DNA of 64,000 nucleotides from Streptomyces tibetensis (GTDB taxonomy: Bacteria > Actinomycetota > Actinomycetes > Streptomycetales > Streptomycetaceae), in NCBI RefSeq assembly GCF_007655005.1, contig NZ_SZVW01000003.1, positions 310,001-374,000 of the forward strand. The letters are read 5' to 3'. A program made the position numbers and the translations under genes. How positions within the stretch are numbered: the first letter of the stretch is position 1; each line of letters begins with the position of its first letter. Positions 52,006-64,000 of the stretch are shown piece after piece. Under the pieces are notes generated by a model. That model was not told the origin of the DNA, searched no databases, and saw only the letters and a program-made list of their open reading frames with translations.

Positions 52006-52857
52006 ATGCAGCACGCAGTGGGTTCTCCGCTGCCGCCGCCCCATCAGCCGGGGCACGGACCGGCCACGGGCTGGTCGCCGGCCGCACATCACCCCGGCCC
52101 GCAGAACGCGGGCGCCCACCAGGGCTCGGTGCCCGTGCCCCCGCCGCCCCCGGCGCCGGGACATCCGGCGCCCCCGCCCCGACCGGCCTCCTCCTGCGCC
52201 CCGTCGGCGCCGGAGACCACCGGCCATGTGCCGCTGCCTCCCGGCGGCCCCGTGGCCATGCCCATGGCCCCGCCCGCCGCGACGCTTCCCGACCCCGCCG
52301 GTACGACCCTCGCGGTGCTGCTCATCGGCCCCGCGGGTGCGGGCAAGACCAGCGTCGCCAAGTACTGGGCGGACCACCGCCGGGTCCCCACGGCCCACAT
52401 CAGCCTCGACGACGTACGCGAGTGGGTCCGCTCCGGCTTCGCCGACCCCCAGTCCGGGTGGAACGACAACTCCGAGGCGCAGTACCGCCTCGCCCGCCGC
52501 ACCTGCGGCTTCGCCGCGCGGAACTTCCTGGCCAACGGCATCTCGTGCATCCTCGACGACGCGGTCTTCCCCGACCGCCCGGTCGTCGGCCTCGGCGGCT
52601 GGAAGCGCCACGTGGGGCCGGGGCTGCTGCCGGTCGTCCTCCTGCCGGGCCTGGAGATCGTCCTGGAACGCAACGCCGAGCGCTCCGGCAACCGCCGCCT
52701 CAGCGACGACGAGGTCGCCCGCATCCACGGCCGCATGGCGGGCTGGTACGGCTCGGGCCTCCCGATCATCGACAACTCCCAGCTCGACATCCCGCAGACG
52801 GCCCAGGTCCTGAACGACGTCCTGTCCCGCTCCATCGCCAGCCCACCCCAGTGGTGA
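52006..52857 (+). CDS. P-loop NTPase (zeta-toxin/nucleotide kinase-like)
   Basis: 283 aa from ATG 52006. The first 95 residues are Pro/His/Ala-rich and disordered-looking. The P-loop is GPAGAGKTS (about 108-116), followed by HISLDDVREWVRSGF, which fits a substrate loop, and RNAERSGNRRLSDDEVARIH near the end, similar to AAA/zeta-like small kinases. The substrate is unknown. Not a full zeta toxin: no antitoxin gene is next to it. Confidence 0.7.
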   Translation: MQHAVGSPLPPPHQPGHGPATGWSPAAHHPGPQNAGAHQGSVPVPPPPPAPGHPAPPPRPASSCAPSAPETTGHVPLPPGGPVAMPMAPPAATLPDPAGTTLAVLLIGPAGAGKTSVAKYWADHRRVPTAHISLDDVREWVRSGFADPQSGWNDNSEAQYRLARRTCGFAARNFLANGISCILDDAVFPDRPVVGLGGWKRHVGPGLLPVVLLPGLEIVLERNAERSGNRRLSDDEVARIHGRMAGWYGSGLPIIDNSQLDIPQTAQVLNDVLSRSIASPPQW

Positions 52858-52871
52858 GCGCCCTCAGGTAA

Positions 52872-52925
52872 GCGCCCCTCAGGGGCGCGGGGAACTGCGC
52901 GACAAGGCCCCACACAGCCGCGGAC
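52872..52925. repeat. hairpin plus dispersed Streptomyces-type repeat
   Basis: GCGCCCC-TCA-GGGGCGC (52872-52888) is followed by CGGGGAACTGCGCGACAAGG, a sequence that recurs across Streptomyces intergenic DNA (from memory). The hairpin may end the P-loop gene transcript. Confidence 0.5.
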
Positions 52926-53051
52926 GGCACACACCCCCTGCGCGGCACGACCCCTCCCGAACAGCACCCTCACCCACCCGGACCCATCCGGCACCGCCCA
53001 CTCAGACGCCCTCAACCGGCGCCAAACCGGCGGAGCTCATACGCTCGGGTC

Positions 53052-54167
53052 ATGTCAGAGGTGTACGCGGCCCGCCGGACGCGTCTGAGGGAATACTGCA
53101 ACGCGGGCGGCAGCGCGGCGGCGCTGGTCTCCCGCCCCGCCAACGTGCGTTATCTCGCGGGCGCCGCCCCGCACGACGCCGTTCTGCTGCTGGGCAGGAC
53201 CGAGGAGCAGGACCGCCTGGTCTGTGCCGGGCCGACGGCCGACCGCCCCATACAGGAGCGCCCCGACGAGGCCCTGCGCGTCCACACCCTGCCCGGAGTC
53301 GGCGGCGGTGACCCGGCCGTCGCGGCGGCCCGTCTCGCCGTGGACCAGCACGCCGACTCGCTCGCCGTGGAGGAGCACCACCTCACCGTGGCCCGGCACC
53401 GCGCCCTGGGCTCGGTCGCCCCCGGGCTGCGCCTGGCGGGCCTCGGCAGCGCGGTCGAGCAGCTCAGGGTCGTCAAGGACGAGGAGGAGATCTCCTGCCT
53501 GCGCATCGGCGCCGAGATCGCCGACCAGGCCCTGGGCGAGCTGCTGGAGTCGATCCTCGTCGGCCGAACCGAGCGTCACCTCGCCCTGGAACTCGAGCGG
53601 CGACTCGTGGACCACGGGGCGGACGGGCCGGCCTTCCCGACCTCCGTCGCCACCGGCCCGAACTCCGGCCGGCCCGGACACCGGCCCACCGACCGCCGCG
53701 TCGAGGAGGGCGACTTCCTCTCCGTCTGCCTCGGTGCGACGTACCGCGGCTACCGCTGCGAGATCGGCCGTACCTTCGTCATCGGCACCGCTCCCGCGGA
53801 CTGGCAGATCGAGCTGTACGACCTGGTCTTCGCCGCCCAGCGGGCCGGGCGTGAGAGCCTGGTACCCGGCGCCGCCTGCCGGGACGTCGACCGCGCCGCA
53901 CGCCAGGTCCTGGACTCCGCGGGGTACACGGAGGGCCTCACGATCCTGACCGGACACGGTGTAGGGCTCGAAATCGACGAGGACCCTCAATTGAGTCCCG
54001 CGGCCATGGGTAAACTGGACGCTTGCGTGCCAGTCACCGTCGAACCGGGAGTCCACCTCCCGGGCCGGGGCGGTGTCCGGATCGATGACACGCTCGTCGT
54101 CCGCCCCGAGGCGGACGGCGGACCCGAGCTACTCACCATCACGACCAAGGAGCTGCTCGCCCTGTAG
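53052..54167 (+). CDS. M24-family peptidase homologue with altered metal site
   Basis: 371 aa from ATG 53052. N-terminal creatinase-like domain, then the M24 pita-bread fold ([27 protein letters not shown] and [12 protein letters not shown]). Compared with mycobacterial PepQ, the metal ligands differ: the first Asp is C226, the second Asp is E237, and the last Glu is D345; H302 and E331 are kept. The Gly-His of the substrate pocket is also changed. So normal aminopeptidase/prolidase activity is doubtful. efp follows, as in other bacteria. Confidence 0.85.
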   Translation: MSEVYAARRTRLREYCNAGGSAAALVSRPANVRYLAGAAPHDAVLLLGRTEEQDRLVCAGPTADRPIQERPDEALRVHTLPGVGGGDPAVAAARLAVDQHADSLAVEEHHLTVARHRALGSVAPGLRLAGLGSAVEQLRVVKDEEEISCLRIGAEIADQALGELLESILVGRTERHLALELERRLVDHGADGPAFPTSVATGPNSGRPGHRPTDRRVEEGDFLSVCLGATYRGYRCEIGRTFVIGTAPADWQIELYDLVFAAQRAGRESLVPGAACRDVDRAARQVLDSAGYTEGLTILTGHGVGLEIDEDPQLSPAAMGKLDACVPVTVEPGVHLPGRGGVRIDDTLVVRPEADGGPELLTITTKELLAL

Positions 54168-54220
54168 CCAGGCAGGTGCGTGCCCCAGGGTCGTACGTCA
54201 GTCCAGGAGATTCCGCAACC

Positions 54221-54787
54221 GTGGCTTCCACGAACGACCTCAAGAACGGCATGGTGCTCAAGCTCGAAGGCGGCCAGCTCTGGTCCGTCGTCGAGTTCCA
54301 GCACGTCAAGCCCGGCAAGGGCCCGGCCTTCGTGCGCACCAAGCTCAAGAACGTGCTCTCCGGCAAGGTCGTCGACAAGACCTTCAACGCCGGCGTCAAG
54401 GTCGAAACGGCCACCGTCGACAAGCGCGACATGCAGTTCTCCTACATGGACGGCGAGTACTTCGTCTTCATGGACATGGAGACCTACGACCAGCTGCACG
54501 TCGACAGGAAGGCCGTCGGCGACGCCGCGAACTTCCTCATCGAGGGCTTCACCGCCACCGTCGCGCAGCACGAGGGCGAGGTGCTCTTCGTGGAGCTGCC
54601 CGCCGCCGTCGAGCTCGTCATCCAGGAGACCGAGCCGGGCGTCCAGGGCGACCGCTCCACCGGCGGCACCAAGCCCGCCATCCTGGAGACCGGCCACCAG
54701 ATCAACGTGCCGCTCTTCATCACCACCGGTGAGAAGATCAAGGTCGACACCCGCACCAGCGACTACCTCGGCCGGGTGAACAGCTAA
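54221..54787 (+). CDS. efp: translation elongation factor P
   Basis: 188 aa from GTG 54221. The tip loop is KPGKGPAF, with the lysine at K33, the PGKGP form reported to work without modification in actinobacteria. Domains II and III ([24 protein letters not shown] and [14 protein letters not shown]) are complete. Relieves stalling at polyproline codons. nusB starts 2 nt after. Confidence 0.97.
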   Translation: MASTNDLKNGMVLKLEGGQLWSVVEFQHVKPGKGPAFVRTKLKNVLSGKVVDKTFNAGVKVETATVDKRDMQFSYMDGEYFVFMDMETYDQLHVDRKAVGDAANFLIEGFTATVAQHEGEVLFVELPAAVELVIQETEPGVQGDRSTGGTKPAILETGHQINVPLFITTGEKIKVDTRTSDYLGRVNS

Positions 54788-54789
54788 CC

Positions 54790-55224
54790 GTGGCTGCCCG
54801 CAACACGGCCCGTAAGCGCGCCTTCCAGATCCTCTTCGAGGGGGACCAGCGCGGTGCCGAGGTGCTGACCGTCCTCGCGGACTGGGTCCGGCTGTCCCGG
54901 GCGGACACCCGGCAGCCTCCGGTCAGCGAGTACACGATGGAGCTGGTCGAGGGCTACGCGAAGCACGCGAAGCGCATCGACGAGCTGATCGCTCAGTACT
55001 CCGTCGGCTGGACCCTCGACCGGATGCCCGTCGTCGACCGCAACATCCTGCGGCTCGGTGCCTACGAGCTGATCTGGGTCGACGCGACGCCGGACGCCGT
55101 CGTCCTCGACGAGATGGTGCAGCTGGCGAAGGAGTTCTCCACGGACGAGTCGCCCTCGTTCGTGAACGGCCTGCTCGGCCGGCTGAAGGAACTCAAGGCC
55201 TCGCTCCGCCGCGACGAGGTCTGA
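54790..55224 (+). CDS. nusB: transcription antitermination factor NusB
   Basis: 144 aa from GTG 54790. All-helical NusB fold; RKRAFQILFEGD and the C-terminal SFVNGLLGRL segments match. Works with NusE (S10) on boxA in rRNA transcripts. Ends at a very strong hairpin. Confidence 0.95.
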   Translation: MAARNTARKRAFQILFEGDQRGAEVLTVLADWVRLSRADTRQPPVSEYTMELVEGYAKHAKRIDELIAQYSVGWTLDRMPVVDRNILRLGAYELIWVDATPDAVVLDEMVQLAKEFSTDESPSFVNGLLGRLKELKASLRRDEV

Positions 55225-55237
55225 AGCCGGACCACAC

Positions 55238-55277
55238 GCCGGAGGGCCCGCAGCGTCATCGCTGCGGGCCCTCCGGC
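55238..55277 (+). terminator. terminator after nusB
   Basis: A perfect 18-bp stem (GCCGGAGGGCCCGCAGCG and its complement) with a TCAT loop, 13 nt after the nusB stop. Confidence 0.9.
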
Positions 55278-55334
55278 TTCCGCGTACGTCCCTGGGACCT
55301 CTGTGCGGCCGGACCCCGTCAGAGCGTCGACAAC

Positions 55335-55381
55335 GCCGCCGGGGCGGCCGAGAACCATACGGTTTCGGCCACCCCGGCGGC
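55335..55381 (-). terminator. terminator of bldD
   Basis: A stem of about 21 bp with minor mismatches (GCCGCCGGGG and GGCCGA blocks) around a short ATAC-containing loop lies between nusB and bldD. It ends bldD on the minus strand; the nusB terminator lies just to the left. Confidence 0.8.
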
Positions 55382-55420
55382 ACGTTTCTGCTGGACCCGG
55401 CTGCTGGACCCGTGAAGCGG

Positions 55421-55924
55421 TCAGGCGTCCTCGTGGGACGCCACCGCGCGGCGCGCGTCCGCGTCCAGGACACCCCAGCTGATCAGCTGCTCGGTCAGGA
55501 CGGACGGCGACTGGTCGTAGATGACGGCGAGTGTGCGCAGGTCGTCCTGGCGGATCGACAGCACCTTGCCGTTGTAGTCACCGCGCTGCGACTGGATCGT
55601 GGCCGCGTAGCGCTGGAGGGGGCCGGCCTTCTCGGCCGGCACCGTGGCCAGCCGCTCCAGGTCCAGGACCAGCTTCGGCGGCGGCTCGGCGGCCCCGCCC
55701 GGGGTCGTGCCCGGAAGCAGTTCCTGCACCGGAACGCCGTAGAAATCCGCCAGCTCGGCAAGGCGCTGTACGGTCACGGCACGGTCGCCGCGCTCGTACG
55801 AACCGACCACGACCGCTTTCCAGCGTCCCTGGGACTTCTCCTCGACACCGTGGAGGGAAAGGCCCTGCTGGGTGCGGATCGCCCGGAGCTTGGCCCCGAG
55901 CTGTTTGGCGTATTCGCTGGACAT
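55421..55924 (-). CDS. bldD: developmental regulator BldD
   Basis: 167 aa from ATG 55924, with GGGGAG upstream; an upstream in-frame start at 55939 is unlikely because the known protein starts MSSEYAKQ. N-terminal helix-turn-helix (1-80) and C-terminal c-di-GMP-binding domain with the RGD (114-116) and RQDD (125-128) signature of c-di-GMP binding. The protein represses sporulation genes during vegetative growth as a c-di-GMP-bound dimer. Autoregulation is expected because a consensus BldD box lies in its promoter. Confidence 0.98.
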   Translation of the reverse strand: MSSEYAKQLGAKLRAIRTQQGLSLHGVEEKSQGRWKAVVVGSYERGDRAVTVQRLAELADFYGVPVQELLPGTTPGGAAEPPPKLVLDLERLATVPAEKAGPLQRYAATIQSQRGDYNGKVLSIRQDDLRTLAVIYDQSPSVLTEQLISWGVLDADARRAVASHEDA

Positions 55925-55980
55925 ATAGCTCCCCGGCACTGTGTCGACGCGTCTGGCGTGGGTGCCAGGCCGCGCGGCTG

Positions 55981-56010
55981 GTAACTCACTGTGAGGTTAC
56001 GCAGCGTTAC
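55981..56010. promoter_or_regulatory. two abutting BldD boxes upstream of bldD
   Basis: Site 2 (55996-56010) matches the consensus nTnACnC(A/T)GnGTnAn at every fixed position. Site 1 (55981-55995), directly beside it, matches all but one (C where G is expected). The two are exactly 15 bp apart, in the bldD promoter region, and sit between bldD and the divergent pyrR gene. Confidence 0.85.
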
Positions 56011-56079
56011 TCTGCCGCGTCAAGCCGAATGGTCCGCACCGACTCTTCCGTGGTATCGGCGTTCCGTTGCGCCGAGTGG

Positions 56080-56109
56080 GTGATCCAAGGGGGCCGTACG
56101 GGCGATCAC
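56080..56109. promoter_or_regulatory. inverted repeat upstream of pyrR
   Basis: GTGATC (56080-56085) and GATCAC (56104-56109) are inverted 6-bp copies separated by 18 bp, just before a TACCGT -10-like hexamer (56121-56126). Possible operator or chance; no factor is assigned. Confidence 0.3.
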
Positions 56110-56155
56110 GGGGGACCTGCTACCGTGTATGGCGCAATCTCGACGTCCTTTAAGG

Positions 56156-56767
<612 letters not shown>

Positions 56768-56867
56768 CGCTCCGGGCGTATGCCACCGCCGTACGCCCGC
56801 TCGTTGCGCCCTCGCGCGCCCGTCTGCCCCGATTCTCCCGAATGAACTGCCTTACGGAGCCTGACAG

Positions 56868-57845
56868 ATGCAGCGTCATCTCATCTCGGCCGCCGACCTC
56901 ACCCGTGACGACGCCGTCCTGATCCTCGACACCGCCGAGGAGATGGCCCGGGTCGCCGACCGGCCGATCAAGAAGCTGCCGACCCTGCGCGGCCGCACGA
57001 TCGTCAACCTCTTCTTCGAGGACTCCACCCGGACCCGGATCTCCTTCGAGGCCGCCGAGAAGCGGCTGTCCGCGGACGTCATCAACTTCACCGCCAAGGG
57101 TTCCAGCGTCTCCAAGGGCGAGTCCCTGAAGGACACCGCCCAGACACTGGAGGCCATGGGCGTCGACGCCGTGGTCATCCGGCACGGCGCCTCCGGAGCC
57201 CCGTACCGCCTCGCCAACTCCGGCTGGATCGACGCCGTCGTCGTCAACGCCGGGGACGGCACCCACCAGCACCCCACCCAGGCCCTGCTGGACGCCTTCA
57301 CCATGCGCCGCCGCCTGATCGGCCCGGACGCGGGACTCGGCCGCGACCTCGAGGGCAAGCGCATCACGCTCGTCGGCGACGTCCTGCACAGCCGGGTCGC
57401 CCGCTCCAACGTCGACCTGCTGCACACCCTCGGCGCCGAGGTCACCCTCGTCGCCCCGCCGACCCTGCTGCCGGTCGGCATCGAGACCTGGCCCTGCGAG
57501 GTCTCCTACGACCTCGACAGCACGCTGCCCAAGTCCGACGCGGTGATGATGCTGCGCGTCCAGCGCGAGCGCATGAACGCCGCGTTCTTCCCCACCGAGC
57601 GCGAGTACTCCAGGCGCTACGGGCTCGACGGCGACCGCATGGCCCGGATGCCCGAGCACGCCATCGTGATGCACCCCGGCCCGATGGTCCGTGGCATGGA
57701 GATCACCGCCGAGGTCGCCGACTCCGACCGCTGCACCGTCGTCGAGCAGGTCGCAAACGGAGTGTCCATCCGGATGGCCGTCCTGTACCTGCTGCTCGGT
57801 GGGAACGAGCCCGCCGTCACCCACCCCCGCACCGAGGAGAAGTAA
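56868..57845 (+). CDS. pyrB: aspartate carbamoyltransferase
   Basis: 325 aa. Carbamoyl-phosphate motif [21 protein letters not shown] and HPTQALLD are intact. Joins carbamoyl phosphate and aspartate. pyrC starts 5 nt after. Confidence 0.97.
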   Translation: MQRHLISAADLTRDDAVLILDTAEEMARVADRPIKKLPTLRGRTIVNLFFEDSTRTRISFEAAEKRLSADVINFTAKGSSVSKGESLKDTAQTLEAMGVDAVVIRHGASGAPYRLANSGWIDAVVVNAGDGTHQHPTQALLDAFTMRRRLIGPDAGLGRDLEGKRITLVGDVLHSRVARSNVDLLHTLGAEVTLVAPPTLLPVGIETWPCEVSYDLDSTLPKSDAVMMLRVQRERMNAAFFPTEREYSRRYGLDGDRMARMPEHAIVMHPGPMVRGMEITAEVADSDRCTVVEQVANGVSIRMAVLYLLLGGNEPAVTHPRTEEK

Positions 57846-57850
57846 GACAG

Positions 57851-59137
57851 ATGAGCAAGATCCTGATCCGTGGTGCGAAGGTGCTCGGCGGCGAGCTCCA
57901 GGACGTCCTGATCGACGGCGGCACCATCGCGGAGGTCGGCAACGGGCTGTCCGCCGAAGGCGCCGAGGTCGTCGAGGCCGACGGCAAGGTGCTGCTGCCG
58001 GGCCTGGTCGACCTGCACACCCACCTGCGCGAGCCCGGCCGCGAGGACTCCGAGACCGTCCTCACCGGCACGCGCGCCGCCGCCTCCGGCGGCTTCACCA
58101 CCGTCTTCGCCATGGCCAACACCTTCCCGGTCGCCGACACCGCCGGTGTCGTCGAGCAGGTCTGGCGGCTCGGCAAGGAGCACGGCTACTGCGACGTCCA
58201 GCCCATCGGCGCGGTCACCGTCGGCCTGGAGGGCCGCAAGCTCGCCGAGCTGGGTGCCATGCACGAGTCCGCCGCCGGCGTCACCGTCTTCTCCGACGAC
58301 GGCAAGTGCGTCCACGACGCCGTGATCATGCGCCGGGCCCTGGAGTACGTGAAGGCCTTCGGCGGTGTCGTCGCGCAGCACGCGCAGGAGCCGCGGCTGA
58401 CCGAGGGCGCCGAGATGAACGAGGGCGTCGTCTCCGCCGAGCTGGGCCTCGGGGGCTGGCCCGCGGTGGCCGAAGAATCGATCATCGCCCGGGATGTCCT
58501 GCTCGCCGACCACGTCGGCTCCCGCGTCCACATCTGCCACCTGTCGACCGCCGGCTCCGTCGAGATCGTCCGCTGGGCCAAGTCCCGCGGCATCGCCGTC
58601 ACCGCCGAGGTCACCCCGCACCACCTCCTGCTCACGGACGAGCTGGTGCGCACCTACAACCCCGTCTACAAGGTCAACCCGCCGCTGCGCACCGAGCGCG
58701 ACGTCATGGCCCTGCGCGAGGCGCTCGCCGACGGCACGATCGACATCGTCGCCACCGACCACGCTCCGCACCCGCACGAGGACAAGGACTGCGAGTGGGC
58801 CGCGGCCGCCATGGGCATGGTCGGCCTGGAGACCGCGCTGTCGGTGGTGCAGGAGACCATGGTCGACACGGGCCTGCTCGACTGGGCCGGCGTCGCCGAC
58901 CGGATGTCCGTCAAGCCCGCGCAGATCGGACAGGCCACCGGCCACGGACGTCCCGTCTCGGCAGGTGAGCCCGCCAACCTCACCCTGGTCGACACGGCAT
59001 ACCGTGGGCTCGTGGAACCCGCGGGCTTCGCCTCGCGCAGCCGCAACACCCCCTACGAGGGGCGTGAGCTGCCGGGCCGTGTGACGCACACGTGGCTGCG
59101 GGGCAAGGCCACGCTCGTCGACGGGAAGCTCACGTGA
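57851..59137 (+). CDS. pyrC: dihydroorotase
   Basis: 428 aa, amidohydrolase family. Metal motif [10 protein letters not shown], later histidines in AQHAQEPRL and HICHLST and the Asp in ATDHAPH. Makes dihydroorotate. Its stop overlaps the next GTG by 4 nt. Confidence 0.96.
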   Translation: MSKILIRGAKVLGGELQDVLIDGGTIAEVGNGLSAEGAEVVEADGKVLLPGLVDLHTHLREPGREDSETVLTGTRAAASGGFTTVFAMANTFPVADTAGVVEQVWRLGKEHGYCDVQPIGAVTVGLEGRKLAELGAMHESAAGVTVFSDDGKCVHDAVIMRRALEYVKAFGGVVAQHAQEPRLTEGAEMNEGVVSAELGLGGWPAVAEESIIARDVLLADHVGSRVHICHLSTAGSVEIVRWAKSRGIAVTAEVTPHHLLLTDELVRTYNPVYKVNPPLRTERDVMALREALADGTIDIVATDHAPHPHEDKDCEWAAAAMGMVGLETALSVVQETMVDTGLLDWAGVADRMSVKPAQIGQATGHGRPVSAGEPANLTLVDTAYRGLVEPAGFASRSRNTPYEGRELPGRVTHTWLRGKATLVDGKLT

Positions 59138-59703
59138 CACCTGTACTCCTGCTGGCCGCCGAGAAGGAATCGGCGCAAGTGACCGACTGGGCCGCCCGCG
59201 TCGGATGGGTCGTCGGCCTCGCCCTGTTCGTCGCGCTCGTCTACTGGCTGATGCGCGAGGGCTGGAAGTGGCGCGGCACCCTGCAGGGCGATCTGCCCGA
59301 GCTGCCCGTCACCCCGGACGACCCGGGCCCCGCCAAGCTCAGCACGAGCGGCCGCTACCACGGCTCCACCACCGCCGGGCAGTGGCTCGACCGCATCGTC
59401 GCGCACGGCCTGGGCACCCGCAGCCGAGCCGAGCTGACCCTGACCGACGCCGGCCTCGACGTCGTACGCCCCGGTGCACAGGACTTCTTCGTCCCGGCCG
59501 CGGCGCTGCGCGAGGCCCGGCTCGACAAGGGCATCGCAGGCAAGGTGCTCACCGAGGGCGGCCTGCTGATCGTCACCTGGGAGCACGGCGACCGGCTGAT
59601 CGACTCCGGGTTCCGCTCCGACCACGCGGCCGAGCACCACGAGTGGGTCCAGAAACTCAACTCCATGATCGAAACGAACACCAGGGAAGGCGCCGAACGA
59701 TGA
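59134..59703 (+). CDS. membrane protein of the pyr operon (PH-like domain)
   Basis: 189 aa from GTG 59134. One membrane helix (about 25-43, [17 protein letters not shown]) followed by a beta-rich domain with a W-x-Q-K end ([10 protein letters not shown]) like a bacterial PH domain. Mycobacteria have a similar gene between pyrC and carA (Rv1382). Function unknown. Overlaps carA by 4 nt. Confidence 0.8.
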   Translation: MTPVLLLAAEKESAQVTDWAARVGWVVGLALFVALVYWLMREGWKWRGTLQGDLPELPVTPDDPGPAKLSTSGRYHGSTTAGQWLDRIVAHGLGTRSRAELTLTDAGLDVVRPGAQDFFVPAAALREARLDKGIAGKVLTEGGLLIVTWEHGDRLIDSGFRSDHAAEHHEWVQKLNSMIETNTREGAER

Positions 59704-60834
59704 CCACCTCCACCAGGGGAGCCGCCAAAACTCCCGCCGTACTCGTCCTGGAGGACGGCCGGGTCTTCCGGGGCCGCGCCTACGGGGCCGTGGGGGAGAC
59801 CTTCGGCGAAGCGGTGTTCTCCACCGGCATGACCGGCTACCAGGAGACCCTCACCGACCCCTCATACCACCGCCAGGTGGTCGTCATGACCGCCCCGCAC
59901 GTCGGCAACACGGGCGTCAACGACGAGGACATGGAGTCCAGGAAGATCTGGGTCTCCGGTTACGTCGTGCGCGACCCCGCCCGCGTGCCGTCCAGCTGGC
60001 GCTCCCGGCGCACGCTGGACGAGGAGCTGGACGCCCAGGGCGTCGTCGGCATCAGCGGCATCGACACCCGCGCCCTCACCCGCCATCTGCGTGAGCGCGG
60101 CGCCATGCGCGTCGGCATCTTCAGCGGCGACGCCGTCCGGGACGACGCCGCGCTGCTGGCCCGCGTCCAGGAAGCCCCGCAGATGAAGGGCGCGAACCTC
60201 TCCGCCGAGGTCGCCACCACCGAGCCGTACGTCGTCCCGGCCATCGGCGAGAAGAAGTTCACCGTCGCCGCCGTCGACCTCGGCATCAAGGGGATGACCC
60301 CGCATCGCATGGCCGAGCGCGGCATCGAGGTGCACGTGCTCCCGGCGACCGCGACCGTCGAGGACATCTACGCGGTGAACCCGGACGGCGTGTTCTTCTC
60401 CAACGGCCCGGGCGACCCGGCCACCGCCGACCACCCCGTCTCCGTGATGCGGGGCGTCCTGGAGCGCGGCACCCCGCTGTTCGGCATCTGCTTCGGCAAC
60501 CAGATCCTGGGACGCGCGCTCGGCTTCGGCACCTTCAAGCTGAAGTACGGCCACCGTGGCATCAACCAGCCGGTGCAGGACCGCACGACCGGCAAGGTCG
60601 AGGTCACCGCGCACAACCACGGTTTCGCCGTCGACGCCCCGCTCGACCAGGTCTCCGAGACCCCGTTCGGCCGCGCCGAGGTGTCCCACGTCTGTCTGAA
60701 CGACAACGTGGTGGAAGGGCTCCAGCTCCTCGACCGCCCCGCTTTCAGCGTCCAGTACCACCCCGAAGCGGCAGCCGGCCCGCACGACGCCGCCTACCTG
60801 TTCGACCGCTTCGTATCCCTGATGGAGGGCCAGC

Positions 60835-60842
<8 letters not shown>
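59700..60842 (+). CDS. carA: carbamoyl-phosphate synthase small (glutaminase) subunit
   Basis: 380 aa from ATG 59700. Class I amidotransferase with Cys in FGICFGNQ and the His-Glu in YHPEAAAG. Supplies ammonia to CarB. Overlaps carB by 8 nt. Confidence 0.97.

Positions 60843-64000
<3,158 letters not shown>

Noticed and set aside
52006..52857. Zeta toxin of a toxin-antitoxin pair
   Set aside because: No antitoxin gene is adjacent, and the N-terminus is a long disordered Pro-rich tail unlike zeta toxins.

Overview
The window is a high-GC actinobacterial chromosome segment and almost certainly comes from a Streptomyces. The evidence is third-position GC bias throughout, many GTG starts and a few TTG starts, the developmental regulator bldD, and a gene order that matches the S. 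coelicolor chromosome arm running from thrS to carB as I remember it. No prophage, insertion sequence or CRISPR array is visible. Most of the window is conserved housekeeping DNA, with one clear accessory insertion: a four-gene lasso peptide cluster at about 18.2-21.0 kb.

Layout. 0-8.1 kb: a PLP decarboxylase-like gene cut by the window edge, a PucR-type regulator, a large polytopic membrane protein, an SRPBCC protein, tRNA-Val(CAC), a DnaQ-like exonuclease, and an overlapping DUF4365/unknown pair. 8.2-18.0 kb: thrS, a HIT-family Ap4A phosphorylase candidate, then the phosphatidylinositol mannoside genes (CDP-alcohol phosphatidyltransferase, PatA-like acyltransferase, PimA-like mannosyltransferase). 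Two opposite-strand genes, a membrane protein and an EF-G2-type GTPase-like factor, split this set. 18.2-21.0 kb: lasso precursor, cyclase, RRE and protease genes; the predicted core differs by one residue from anantin as I recall it. 21.0-26.5 kb: pdxS-pdxT, a YebC-family regulator and ruvC-ruvA-ruvB. 26.5-38 kb: yajC-secD-secF-apt, relA, three tandem terminator-like hairpins, a DUF349 protein, a membrane-anchored cyclophilin, an MBL-fold hydrolase and hisS. 38-42 kb: a broken ABC ATPase gene next to an intact palindrome, a VKOR-family protein, rarA, and rpsD behind a long structured leader. 41.7-48.9 kb: two small envelope-type proteins, alaS, ruvX, mltG, aroE and a small repeat-bearing membrane protein. 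49-55.2 kb: aroC-aroK-aroB, a P-loop protein, a degenerate M24 peptidase, efp and nusB. 55.4-64 kb: bldD, reading leftward with two abutting BldD-box-like sites upstream, then pyrR-pyrB-pyrC-(membrane protein)-carA-carB; carB runs off the right edge.

How the genes work together. Several operons show translational coupling through 4-nt ATGA/GTGA overlaps (pgsA-patA-pimA, ruvC-ruvA, secF-apt, aroC-aroK-aroB, the membrane gene with carA, and lasso B1-B2). The pyr operon carries a PyrR-loop-like sequence just upstream of the pyrR Shine-Dalgarno. The aroE, aroC, aroK and aroB genes supply most of the shikimate pathway. The lasso cluster has no exporter beside it. All identifications come from reading translated sequence and remembered family features; no database search was run.
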